This document shows, in pieces, positions 26,901 to 37,742 of a DNA stretch of 64,000 nucleotides (its first letter is position 1; every line of letters begins with the position of its first letter). The notes beneath the pieces were generated by a model, which worked only from the letters and a program-made list of their open reading frames with translations, was not told where the DNA came from and did no database searches. The stretch comes from Hypsibius dujardini (lineage: Eukaryota; Tardigrada; Eutardigrada; Parachela; Hypsibiidae): positions 62,001 to 126,000 of the forward strand of contig LRSR01008967.1 of assembly GCA_001579985.1 (NCBI GenBank), given 5' to 3'. A program made the position numbers and the translations under genes.

Positions 26901-27954
26901 AGAATCTTCCTTTCCTCTTCCCCGAAGGGAAAAAAAGATGCGTCCTTTTTTAAAGGTCGCAGGGTCGTGATTATTGTCTTTCCTGTGTCTGTGCGCTTGA
27001 CTCGAGGGTTGTTAGGGCCAAGGGGCTGAGTGTTCTTTCATTAAAATGGTGTTTACCCAAACTTCCGAACCTCCCTATACCGACCGGATGTACTACAGTA
27101 GTATGAGAAACCCCTGCAGACTGCGGCAGGAGTCGCAAAAAAAGTCCCCATTAAACGTTTAACTATCTTTACGTTGTTTAATTTAGGTGATAAAGATGCT
27201 CATTTTGGTGGTGGCACTTTTTGCATTGTGCTGGTTCCCTTTACAAGCGTACAACTTTTTGACTGCCGTCAATCCACACATTAATCTGTAAGTTTGATCA
27301 TTCAACTCGTAAAGTATAGGTGAGCAATTTATATTATTTACAGGTATCCCTATATCAATATCGTCTGGTACGTTGTTGGCTTTGGGCATCACATACAGTA
27401 ATGCAAAGCGTGACCTTGGTTTATCGATAGGTTTTGTTGCAATTTCCTTGCCATGTCCAATTCCTGCCAAAATCCCTTCATATTGGGTCTTTGCAATGTA
27501 AGTGGCCTTTGATACATAATAATAAATCTGCGGCTTCGAAATGGATGGAGATCATTCCGTAAGTTAAAATATGCTTCCGTGGTTGCAGGAAAAATTTCGT
27601 CAAGAACTTCGGGCAAAAGTCAGTTTGGCGTACAACTTTTGCATCCGCGACGCAGGCAGTGGAGGAGGAGGTCACAATAATGGATCCGAATACAGCGGAG
27701 TAGGCGGAGAACCGCCTGAGATAACGGGACCCCAGAAGCAGCAGTGTACTCATCAAGTTGTGGTAACCGGATGCTGCTCCACAAACATTGACGCCAAACA
27801 GAATTATGCCGCTGCCAAGAGATCCGCCGGAAAAAGATATGCCTTTCACACCAAAATGCCGCTTGACAGTCCCGTCCACCTTAACCATTCCACTGCCAAT
27901 TTTACAAACGAAAGACCAAATTTGTCCCGTAATGGTTCCGATCGCTATGATTAG
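23972..27954 (+). CDS. Lkr: Kinin (leucokinin)-receptor-like rhodopsin-family GPCR
   Basis: Seven-helix neuropeptide receptor of the plasma membrane. Ten exons: 23972-24284, 24374-24435, 25550-25708, 25782-25840, 25932-26023, 26089-26252, 27187-27287, 27344-27367, 27431-27497, 27589-27954. They sum to 1407 bases, 468 residues. The N terminus has NST and NET glycosylation sites. TM1-TM2: ALIGNGLVVFIIAGNKKMQS then NVLLANLASADVLIA. TM3 has FQFQAALLQKWVLPDFLC and SVNVSIFTLTVISIERY, so the DRY position reads ERY. TM6 is VIKMLILVVALFALCWFPLQ. TM7 is YPYINIVWFCCNFLAMSNSC followed by QNPFILGLCNEKFRQE. The TM2-TM3 segment, LWGT before loop 3, and WFCC..LAMSNSC match insect kinin receptors best; RYamide-type receptors are the main alternative. 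The TM7 motif is NPFIL where the family has NPFIY, so the tyrosine of NPxxY is missing. A Cys in loop 2 (FCFPSG) can pair with the TM3 Cys. Confidence 0.82.
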
Positions 27955-28303
27955 ACTGATGACGCGTTAATCATCCACCACTATATGTGAAGAATGTCAA
28001 CTCTTCTTTTGTCTAACAATCTACATATGCGCTGGTTTCATTCACTTTCCTTTTACCAACATGAAGAGTAATATTTTTAATTATCTTGGGTGATACGTCT
28101 TTCTTCAATTCCGTTCACGTAAATAGCTGGCAAGGATGAACGGATCAACAAAAAGCAAACACAAACATACATACAAGGACAAAGCAAGCAACTATTGAAA
28201 TAGGAGGAAGTGTACTGTATCATCTTAACCATAACTTGCGGTCATATATAACTTACTTCGCTATGGATCATCACAAAATAGTGTCTGACACAATTGTATG
28301 GGT
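27955..28303. other. Convergent 3' spacer between the kinin-type receptor and alpha-actinin
   Basis: These 349 bases separate the receptor stop from the actinin stop on the opposite strand. The sequence is AT-rich and must contain both 3' UTRs. No coding signal seen. Confidence 0.5.
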
Positions 28304-31300
28304 CTAAAACTGATAGAGAGTCCCGGCGAAGGAGGCGTAGTCCAAAGCATTGGGCGGGGCACCCGGCAGGCGATAGGGTTGCATCTTTCTTATACAGTAC
28401 TCTGCTTGATCCGGAGGCAATTCTCGGCGAAGATCCTCGGGAGTGATGAAAGGCTAAAAATTAAGACAGAATGTATACATTATAACGCCCTTCTGTCTAC
28501 AGTCAGAAAATAGAACCAAGAAGAAGGCGGTGGCTTACTCGGTCCTGAGCCAGAACTCTGAAGGATTCTATAAGCGAATCTGCGCTGTCAGTGCCGGCGG
28601 CTTGTCGAGTCTGAAATAACACAAACGCACTTTACACATACTGCTGCTGTCTTGAAATGCCTTATTTTTTCTGCCACCTACCAGATAATCGAGGAACGAA
28701 TCGAATTTTACATAACCCTAAATGGAGAAGAAGGAGTTATTTCAAACCGCGGAAAGAGCAGCAGCATTAACAGTCTTGACGTACCGACATGTTCGGATCC
28801 ACAGACGACATAATTTTGAGAAACTGCGATTCGCCCTATAAGTGCCATTCGTGAGGAATTATCATGACAACTACTGTAAGTATAATATGGAACTATGTAA
28901 CAAACCTGCTTGTCATTGCGGACGTTGTGGCCTAAACTCAGGAGGCAGGCCTTGAACTCTTCCGGCGTGAGACGACCAGAACGGTTCTTGTCAAAGTGGT
29001 TAAATGACAGGCGAAACTCGTTGAGTTGTTCACTTGTGATACCCTTGGAATCGCGTGTTAAAATCTAAAACAAGAGTCATTATTACTAATGCTAACAAGC
29101 TAGGTGCTTCCGTAAATGACGAACCTGATTTTCGACTTCGTTAATGTTTCGGTTAATGGACGTTAAGAGTTGCTCCCAACCGACACGGAGAGTTTCCATC
29201 GAGTATTTCGTGTACTTGTTCTCCAAAATGATGGCTTCCTGTTCTGCCTGGCGGTACTGCTCCAATTCGTCAATGTGCGGCCGGAAGGCCTCCACCGCTG
29301 TCCGACATGCAATGAGCTTCTTCAGTGCCTCCTCCAACGACTTGTGCACTCCCATTCCGATGGACGAAACAATATCCAGTTGTTTTTCAATCCACGGACC
29401 CACAACATTGGCCTTTTCCGCAAAAGTTCGTCGAATGCGTTCGTTTTCTACATAACTTATTAACCGTTAATATTCACCTCCTTTCAATAGAAATGAATAT
29501 TAAGACTTACGCTGCTGTCGCATCATCTCCTGTTGGAGCGCCTGATCTCGTCGCGGCACCAACTGACGCACTTCATTCCACTTGTTGGTGATTTCCTGAG
29601 CACTGGAGCTGCTGTAAGGATTCTCAAGGGCACCGGGTATGTTGTGCTGCTGGGCAAAGCGTTGAACTTCCTGAAAGATGCCCACCAGAAGGCGATACTC
29701 CTTGTCTGCCTCGATCAGGGTGGACTTGAACTGTTCATGGTCATTGATGAGACCCTGTGTTGCCTCGATGCTGTGAACGATAAACATGTCGACTAGATCT
29801 TCGCGGGCTCCGTCGAGCCAATTGTTGAACGGCTAAGTAGGAAAGAGAGTAAGACCAAATTAGTTCGTAGAAAGAGGGAAAACCAAGCTGGGAAATGGGT
29901 CGTACTGTAACTCGTTTGGCAAAGTCCAAGTGGAGCGTGTCCACTCGTTCCAATATTTTCTCTACTTCCTGTTCAACGTGTAATTACTTTTAGATGTTCT
30001 CTAGTGAAAGTACAGTTGGCGGGGAGCAGGTACTCACATCGATGCCTTGACGGCGCTGAGTTGTCAGTACTCCGAGACGGTCCCAGCTCGAGCAAATGCG
30101 CTGGCAGCGAGAGTTAATGGCCGGCGAGTCGTGGTATCCCAACTTACTATGGCGTAAAACAACGTCCTTTATTATACTTTCAACCAAAAGCAAACTACTG
30201 GGAAGGAAGTCTGAACATAGGTTCATACTTTAACTCCTCAGCGATGGCAGCCAGTTGTTCCACTCGTTCTTGATGAACGGCCAGGTCACTCTCAAAAGCT
30301 CCGTGTTTACGCTTCAAAGCCTATTTTTCATAATGAGTCGTTTATTAGTGTTGCAATCAGAATGGTGTGAGCTGCTAATAAATACTCGTTGTTCGTACCT
30401 TGACTTCAGAGAGGGTGGCGTTGCGGTAGTCATTGCGTGAGAGCAGTTCGTCTTTTCCCTTGGACCACTCCTCGTGGATGTCGGCCTTGCGCTTGAACTT
30501 CTGAGCCAGACGATCGAGACGTTCCAAACTTTTAAAAGAAAAGAGGATACCTCAACTTGTGAGCGCAAAAGATCAATCCCAAACAATTCATACCGCATCA
30601 TTTCGGAGAGCAACCAATCCTCGAAACCTCGTTCGGCATTATCCAAATTTTTCCAGGCATTGGCAATGTCGGATACCATGCGACCCTCTTTTGGCATATA
30701 CGGTGGACGATTGTTCAAACGCAACTTTGTCTGGAGGGTGTTAAATGCCGTTTCCAGTTGCCCTTTTTGCCCAACACGTGGAGGTTTATGCCTGAAAAGA
30801 GCAAGCGATTACTTAATACATTACACGTAAATTTTAGATGAGACTTGCTTACTGAGTTCGGTACGTTCGGAATTCGTCCAGCTTCTTGCGTGCTCCTGGC
30901 AAAGTGTTATCGGTCACACGATTCTCCAGCCACGGAGTGGTTCGTTGAATCCATCCCAGAAGCTAATCGAAGAATTGAAATACTAATAACTCATATATAA
31001 TATATAGGCACAGGACCCAGTGTCATACATCGCTAGCTAAGCGATCGTATTCGTTCTCCAGGTCGTCGTTTCCTTGACGTCCTGCCAATGCTTTGGACAC
31101 ACGGTTGGCCGCCGATTCGGCCTACAAAAAAAACCCAGTATAATTATCATCATCACTCTCATATGAGCTTGAAACATTTCACAAAACAAATGACATGGTA
31201 CAATGTATATATGGGACGACATTGTACATTCAAAAAAGGCTCTTCAATACCTCTCGGGCATGAGCGAAATAGTGGTAGTAGCTGGAGACATATGTTATTA

Positions 31301-34159
31301 TTGAGCGTTCGTCAGGTCTGTCGGTAGCAACAATTTCTGAAAAAAAGGTGCATGCGTTTAATAGCAGCATACAACGTACAGTATAGTAGATAACGATTTA
31401 CGAGCGTTTTATGGAAGCGTTAATTACGGAGAAATTGGCCAAGCTCCAGCGAACATGCAAAGCAGAGCCGTAAGTACATGCGGACAAACCCATGCAAGTT
31501 TTGAGAAACGAAAATGCGAAAGGATACGAGGTGAAACAAGAACAACAATGCGGTGAAAGTGCTTGTGCTCTGACAAATATGTTAGATGGTGGGATCGGGC
31601 CTGGGAAAGGTGAGTTTAGTTGCATTAATTTACTTTACTGTACCTGGTTCTGGCCTTGGAAGGCATGATAGAAACAAGACACGTATGTCATGATACTGTA
31701 AGCAATACCACACCAGATGAATGTAATTCTACGTAAAATAGCAAGCCCTTTTCACCACACAAACACACACCTGTGCTCATCAGGACGAACCATGTCAACC
31801 ATATCTGGAAGGAAGGAAGTAGGACATATTTCACACCAAACCCACAACCACGTCAGGTACTTCCTCCCGGATAATTAACAAATTCATAAGTACCCATAAA
31901 CCCTGAGCAAGTCACACCGCATCACCAGAGCCAACAGATGACAATGATCCTTTTTATGATCCTCTTTCCTCTTTAGCTTTACTCAACTAAAGCTACTGTA
32001 CAGCTGCATAATGGTTGCTGGCTTCTCACCTTCAGCGTCCAACATGCGTGGGATATCCAGATACTTTTCAGCAATGTCAAAGGCTAGGTTCAAGTTGGCT
32101 AACGGGTTTGCCTTAGAGAGTTTACTATAATCCAGAAGGTCCGGCCGATGACGATGAATTAAAGCACAGAAAGCCAGACCATCCTTCCAGCTGCAACAAG
32201 TATGTTGTTACGAGTTCTAAAGGGTTAACTCAGAACAGCAGTTTTACTTGGTATGGAAGTTTTGAACGTTGACGTTCTTGTAGGGAGCGGTCTTCCGTTG
32301 GCACCATAGCAAAAGCCCGTCCTTGGCGGTCATTTCTAGTGGCACAGTTTGAATGCTTTATTATGCAGCTCCACCTGAAGGACGAACTTAGACGTTCCTT
32401 ACCGTCCACGGAGATGTCTTGGATGGCAAAGCGCAGAATAATAGTCCAAATCATACCAAGAGTCATCTTCACGTTCCCGTCCACAATTTCTACAAATTAC
32501 AGAATCACCCACAACCAGCGGAGTAACAGAATTTTTGTGAATGGGGACAAGAGTTTTTGAATAAAAATTAAAAAGGGCTCTTAAAAAGTGCACTTGTCCC
32601 CATGCCCCTACCGCTACGCCTCTCATCAAACCAAAATAAGATCCTACTAGTAAGTGACCAGGACGAACCTTCGGCACCAATGGAGACGAGACGAACTCCT
32701 TTGCTAGCGATGAAATCGAGGGCCTTGTTCACGTTGGCGATCTTGTGGAATCTCATCTTGCCCCGATCCGGCTTAGGCAGTTGTTCGCCGGATAGAACCT
32801 ACAGTCAGTTCAGTTGAATGAAGGTTATTTGTAATCGCTCCAACTGCGAAAATGGAGGAATGGGATTGGTAAAAGCACCTCCAGCAACAGCATCAGCTTG
32901 AGACCGTTCTGAAAGTCCTCCTCGATATTGTCAATTTGAGTGCCAGCCTTGCGGAGATGCGAATTGCACCATGCCGTGAATGTCTGAAATATCGAAAATG
33001 TTTTATCCGTTAAGTACACATTTTTTCACCTAAACTCATTTCCATCAAATCAGCAAGGTCGTCAAGGTTTTCATCTGTTATGTCTTGAAATGAGCAAGCG
33101 TTAAAATATAGTGACTGTCCAAACTGGTGGGACATTTTAATTCTTCCAACTGCTAGGATTTCTTTGTTGTTTTAAAATTTCTAAGTTTTGTGTTTGTCTC
33201 CCAAGTAGACCGTTTTATCGGCTAATAAGAAGAACTACCAGTATGATTGACCTCTGGAAAAACGATCAACGATTCATATCAGGCCAGGGGTCTCTGACTA
33301 AGAGCAACGAAAACAGCAGTACAGTACGTATTTTCGGCCCCACATACTCCCCGTCCTCCACTCTACTCCTACTCTCTCTCTCTGCCTGTCTGAAAGTCTA
33401 AAGAGGCTGTTATGCAAGGATGATGGGATCATAACAGTAGCGAGTTCTAAGCAAGCTGCCACAGGCACACCAGGCGCTTTACTCATCATTCCGAGTCCAT
33501 TTTTGGGCAGTGCTCTGACTCACTTGGCACTGCTGGCAAATGCATTACTGCTCTGCTTACAAGACGAAGGAAAAGACTAGCGCAAACGTTGCCGAATTTT
33601 TTCGGTATATGTATCGCATAATTAATCAAACTAATCGAGCAAGCATTGAGATTTCTTCTCCTCTCCCTCCACTAACAAATATGTCGTATTCGCTGTCTGA
33701 GAGAACTGACAGTACGCAAGAAGATGCCCTAGCTTGGCGGCTTGGTCAAAGGTCTTACTACAATCAATGCTTAAAAGTGATTAAAAAAGGGTGCATCGAT
33801 ATTGGCAGACAATAGCTGGCTGTAGTGTAATGTTGAGTTAGTCGCTGGGACTGGGAGGATAATCACAGATATTGATGTACCTTTCGCTGTTGTTTCTCCC
33901 ATGCCGGATCGAGTAAACCTTCTCGCTCCCATTCCTCCTCCTGTTGCATATAAATCTCCTCTCCTTGCATCATACCGTTATTGCCGTTTCCTTGGTATTG
34001 CATTTGCTGTTGCGCCAACATGATAGCGGTAGGGGAGGGCGATGTTGTTGCTGTGGGATGAGCCGAAAGTGCCTCTTCTTCACCGGCAGTCGCTTCGAGG
34101 TTGACCTGTCGATGAGTACGATAATCTAAGGAACTGTCACCAGAATTATGACTAAACAT
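28304..34159 (-). CDS. Actn: Alpha-actinin
   Basis: Actin-crosslinking protein of Z-discs and the cortical cytoskeleton, acting as an antiparallel dimer. Exon 1 (34159-33881) encodes a long N-terminal extension ([14 protein letters not shown]...) before the usual start-like [20 protein letters not shown] and [14 protein letters not shown]1 follows ([20 protein letters not shown], 32983 downward; [19 protein letters not shown] near 32750). CH2 includes [19 protein letters not shown] near 32150. Two alternative cassettes at its end are listed separately. Four spectrin repeats span about 31120 to 29100 (for example [36 protein letters not shown]). EF-hand 1 is [14 protein letters not shown]; loop positions D, N, S, T and E are kept, so calcium binding looks possible. 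The last exon reads [20 protein letters not shown] and ends SFAGTLYQF, stop 28306-28304. The final residues differ from the usual GESDL-type ending. The alternative start at the inner MM would remove about 60 residues. Confidence 0.96.
31251..31336 (-). other. Actn: Alpha-actinin alternative exon B (single 86-base exon)
   Basis: Exon bounded by an acceptor (tttcag) and a donor (gtattg). It encodes [20 protein letters not shown] then YHYFAHARE, the end of CH2 and the neck before spectrin repeat 1. Length is 86 bases, phase 1 in and 0 out, the same as the upstream cassette A. It can replace cassette A without changing frame, but inclusion of both or neither would shift the frame. Confidence 0.85.
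31644..31804 (-). other. Actn: Alpha-actinin alternative cassette A (two exons, 34 + 52 bases)
   Basis: Two exons, 31804-31771 and 31695-31644, separated by a 75-base intron. Together they encode [20 protein letters not shown] then [10 protein letters not shown]. The combined length is 86 bases, equal to exon B, and the peptides align (RPDE.RSI.TYVS.YYH in both). The [11 protein letters not shown] version resembles the usual actinin sequence of other animals. The split of one alternative into two exons is unusual. Confidence 0.83.
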
Positions 34160-35348
34160 TTTAAAAAGTACTCATTCGAAGTTAAACTAAACCGCTTTAC
34201 TGTAAATTAACAATTTAGCTTCAATACTAAATCCATATCGTCTACAAGCTCAAAAATTGTCACTTATCAAGCGGGTACTGGGGGTCATATTTGGTGTAGC
34301 TTTATGAATCATGATTAAGGGTCTCCTTATCAGGATATAAAGGCTGACTTTGTAACCCTTCCTTACACTTTATCACAAGGAAGACTGTTAGTGGGCTTGC
34401 TTACTTAATCGCCTCCGAGTCGGACGAAAGCTCGGCCGCTGTGTAGACGATGGTGAAGGCCTTATTACAAACTGAAATATCTAACTCACTCCCAATTCCA
34501 CACACAGATAAGATAAGGCCACTATAATCCACTTGTGTAACAACAGGCGGCGATGGCTGGCTGGTTCCGAAAGGAATGTGAGTACCAGTGGAGTACTTAC
34601 TGCAGGCCTCGTTGGACGTTCTTGTGTCCGATATTCGGGAGGAAGAAAGGCCTGAAAATGCAAAGCGGGAACCGAAAGCTTTACTCGCTAGACTCAGTCT
34701 GATAAGTAGCGAAGAAAGAAAGAGCAAAGACGTAATAAGAAGACACGCGTGTGTAGACGCCCAAACGGGGTGGACGGAGACGGGGACGCGGCGTGTGCTG
34801 GCTGCCGGTGCAAAGTGTACACTGCGGTGCTGTCTGTGTGGTGGTTACTGAAATAGGCCTCAAGTGATCCCGCTCCTCTCTTTATAGCTGCGCGGGCATT
34901 CCTTTGTGTGGCGCAAACGCAAAGCTTACTACTGCTGCAACTGCAAAAAGCCAGTACGTATTGGCACTTTATTAAAAAAATTTCACAAGACAGCGACTAC
35001 ACAATTACTTACATGTAGGTACTGTATGTACTACGTGTACTGCCACGATAATTGACGCAGGTCCCATCCCGGACGAGTGGTACGTTATTTGTCTGTCAAC
35101 CTTTCCAAATTACAACTGTTGCAGTACTGCGGTCCCCCTTTGCTTTTGTTTTTGGCTAGAGCTAGTTTACCTCTCTCTTGAAATGTGTGGGGCGCAATAG
35201 CAGGTCAGTTATTTTACCCCTCATCCCATGATAACACCACAGTGTCAGCCGCAAAAAATCCGGCCTTTGACTACCTTTAAGCACATCTGTCTGTCTGCCT
35301 GTCTGTATGCACCCTATCTCAATTACTGTATATGTACTGCCTATAGGC

Positions 35349-36580
35349 AAAGCCGGTGCTCCAACATTTGATCTTGTAAGCCATCCCTTGCCTGGATGCG
35401 CGCCCTGTAATGCCTTTCAATACCTTTTCATGCAGGGCCTAGCGCAGAAGAGCGTCATTCAAAAATACCTGCTCAACCTGATGGAATCCAATTTCGCCAC
35501 CGTTCTGAAGCATTCCTTGACCGACTTCTTTTTGGCCGATCCCCCACAGCAGTCACACACTGAACGCCAAAAACCCTGAGTACTCCATAAGTATATGGAA
35601 AAGTGGCACCAACGGATGCGCCCGCAGACAAGGATCCCGTTACAGACAACCGAACCGTCACCTTGTTCATCGAAGACTCGACCGAGGCGGGAATGTCACA
35701 AGCAAAGATGGTAAAACATCCCCCAAATTTCATTAGAATATAAATTTACTTTTTTAAAAACACTTTCATCTAAAGTTTTTTGTATAATTAAACAATTAAA
35801 TAATAATATCAAAAAAATATTTGGTATTCAGGTAATAAATAATAATTGGCGATAATGTGAAAATGTTTGTTTCGTTCCAATTTAGCAATAAATAAATATA
35901 TTTAAATAATCTCTGTAACACTCTGAGACGAACTTAAACTTAATAATTTTTATTTAACCCCGTATATAAATACTGTACTGCCGCGATTATAACGGTCAGT
36001 TTTTTACCCCGGGTGTGCACAACTGTGTGTGTGTGAGCGTGTGTGCTCACTCAGCACACAGGCGTGTGTGACGGAGGCGGGGCTTAACCAACCGTTATAA
36101 TTGCGGCAGTACAGTAAGTGGTTTTATTTTCGTTCCCTTCGATACAGTGATATAGGACTTCAATTCGGCGATGCTGTTCGAAAAGGCCAATGAGAAAGAG
36201 AACTACACAAATATATCAGCCGAAACCGCGGGAGCAGTCAAGCATCGACAGGCCTTCGCCAACTGGGCGAGAACTTCTGCAGACGACGTTCGAGGCTGAG
36301 ACCTTAAGGAACGGTCCGGTGCGCTCAGCGGCACCCGGCAGGAACAGCGTCTTGTTCAGTGGGTCAACGGTCCGCCGTGCACCGGTAAGGACACTAGCCG
36401 CTAGTCAGGCACGGAAAACGCATGGAAAACGTTAAGGTCTGGCCAACGGGATGGCGACCTACGTCATACAGGAGCATGTAGGAAAGAAGTTTGTGCTGCT
36501 GAACGAGATGGATCTGCCGAGCCGACGTTCTACCGAACGTCGCCGCGTGGCTGGGTTTGTCAATGCAAATAATCTTTCCA
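35349..36580 (+). other. Unassigned coding-like remnants
   Basis: Open plus-strand stretches include one with LNLMESNFATVLKHSLTDFF (about 35480-35540) and another with ANEKENYTNISAETAGAVKH (about 36186-36240), followed by frames interrupted by stops. GC content is higher than in the flanks, which is unlike the neighbouring AT-rich spacer. I do not recognise a family. They may be decayed pieces of a duplicated gene or of a mobile element, or exons of an unknown gene. The MITE at 35971-36116 lies between the two stretches. Confidence 0.2.
35971..36116. mobile_element. 146-base MITE, Tc1/mariner-like (TA target)
   Basis: Both ends carry an inverted repeat of about 26 bases. The left end starts tactgtactgccgcgattat and the right end, read in reverse complement, starts tactgtactgccgcaattat; both continue to aacggt. 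The outermost TA on each side could be the TA target duplication of Tc1/mariner elements, leaving a terminus starting CTGTACTGCC. The centre is a GT/GC-rich stretch and there is no coding capacity. Family assignment rests only on the TA ends. Confidence 0.7.
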
Positions 36581-37742
36581 AGTGAGAGGCTGGCAGGATT
36601 AGAGCTTGAAATGAATTTCCATTGCTCTATTAGAACGGCGGTATCGTCTCTTGTGTTTAGAAAAAAATATTGCAAGTAATCAGATATGTCTGTAATAGAC
36701 AGTGTCTGTCTGTCTGAAATATTACGATACAAGAAACCCTGTGAAATTCGGGAGATGACGAGAGAAAATGAATGATAAATTTTCACTTTGAGTTGAGGCG
36801 CAAACAAATTAAGCTGACAGTCAGGTCGGCTGGGACAGAAAGCGGTTCTCTTTGCGAGTATTCACTGTTCGTATAATTTCGATCCAGTTCGGTATATATT
36901 AGGCCTGCGCTTTAAGGTTTAGCCTTAGAGTGCAAATTATTAGCGCCATCTTGATAATATGTTTCTCGCAGCTGAAATCAAAATTTTACGTTCACAGGAT
37001 TCGGACATGTTTTTCAAACACCAGTACTAACTACTATTATTATGTACTACTATTATCACGTGTTCAACTTTGCTTGTATTAAGTAATTTTAGTGCTTTGT
37101 ATAAGGATCCCTATGCCACTTCATTTGTGGTGCTTCGTGTTAATTCTGACCTGGTTACACAAATACTCCCGTTATTTGGGAGATCGGATGAGCTGTCAGG
37201 TTTTCGATTTGTTGAATCAGTTTAAACTCTGAGAAAAGCAGCGGACTGCGGGCTTGTACGGGTGATTTGGACTCTTTCCGAAATAGAGGGAGATCTTGCA
37301 CCATCGCGGCGGACAAAACATTCATCCACATTACATTTCATCGCGCTTCCAGGCTCAATAATCGATTTTTGCTCCTCTGTTGTGGATTTCTAAGGAGCTA
37401 ATTGTGAGTCTACATACTTGTGTGTTGTTGAGCTGAACCTTCCGACACCTTTTTCATGCTTACCTGTGATAGAAAGCATACGGACCAATTTGATTGGCTT
37501 TAGACTGCAGGTATGAACGGTCTATCTATCGCCTAGTGACTGATTGATTGACATGCTTGCTAGACAATTTAGCACTGTTTCTTTCTTTTCTGTTCAGGTA
37601 CTGGTTATACCGTCCAACCAGTGATCTTCATAGGCTGGAGTATCGCTTTGCTGAAGTATTCTAAGACGATGGATGCCGGATGAGAGTCGTGTAGAGAAGG
37701 GAGGGAGAGGAGGGAGTGTGCTGCAGCACACCTGCCAGTGTG

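Larger units (their letters stand above)
34160..37742. other. Intergenic: divergent upstream region of Actn and liprin-alpha
   Basis: This 3.6 kb separates two divergent genes and should hold their promoters and leader exons. It contains a 146-base inverted-repeat MITE at 35971-36116 and stretches of unassigned open frame at about 35349-36580, both listed separately. A fragment resembling one end of the MITE (tgtactgccacgataattga) lies at about 35038-35057. AT-rich sequence dominates 35740-35970 and 36870-37100. A frame at 34401-34727 on the minus strand could be an Actn leader exon, but nothing confirms that. Confidence 0.45.

Noticed and set aside
34401-34727. Possible extra N-terminal exon of alpha-actinin
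   Set aside because: The translation has no similarity to actinin N termini, and exon 1 already has its own ATG; a non-coding leader exon remains possible.
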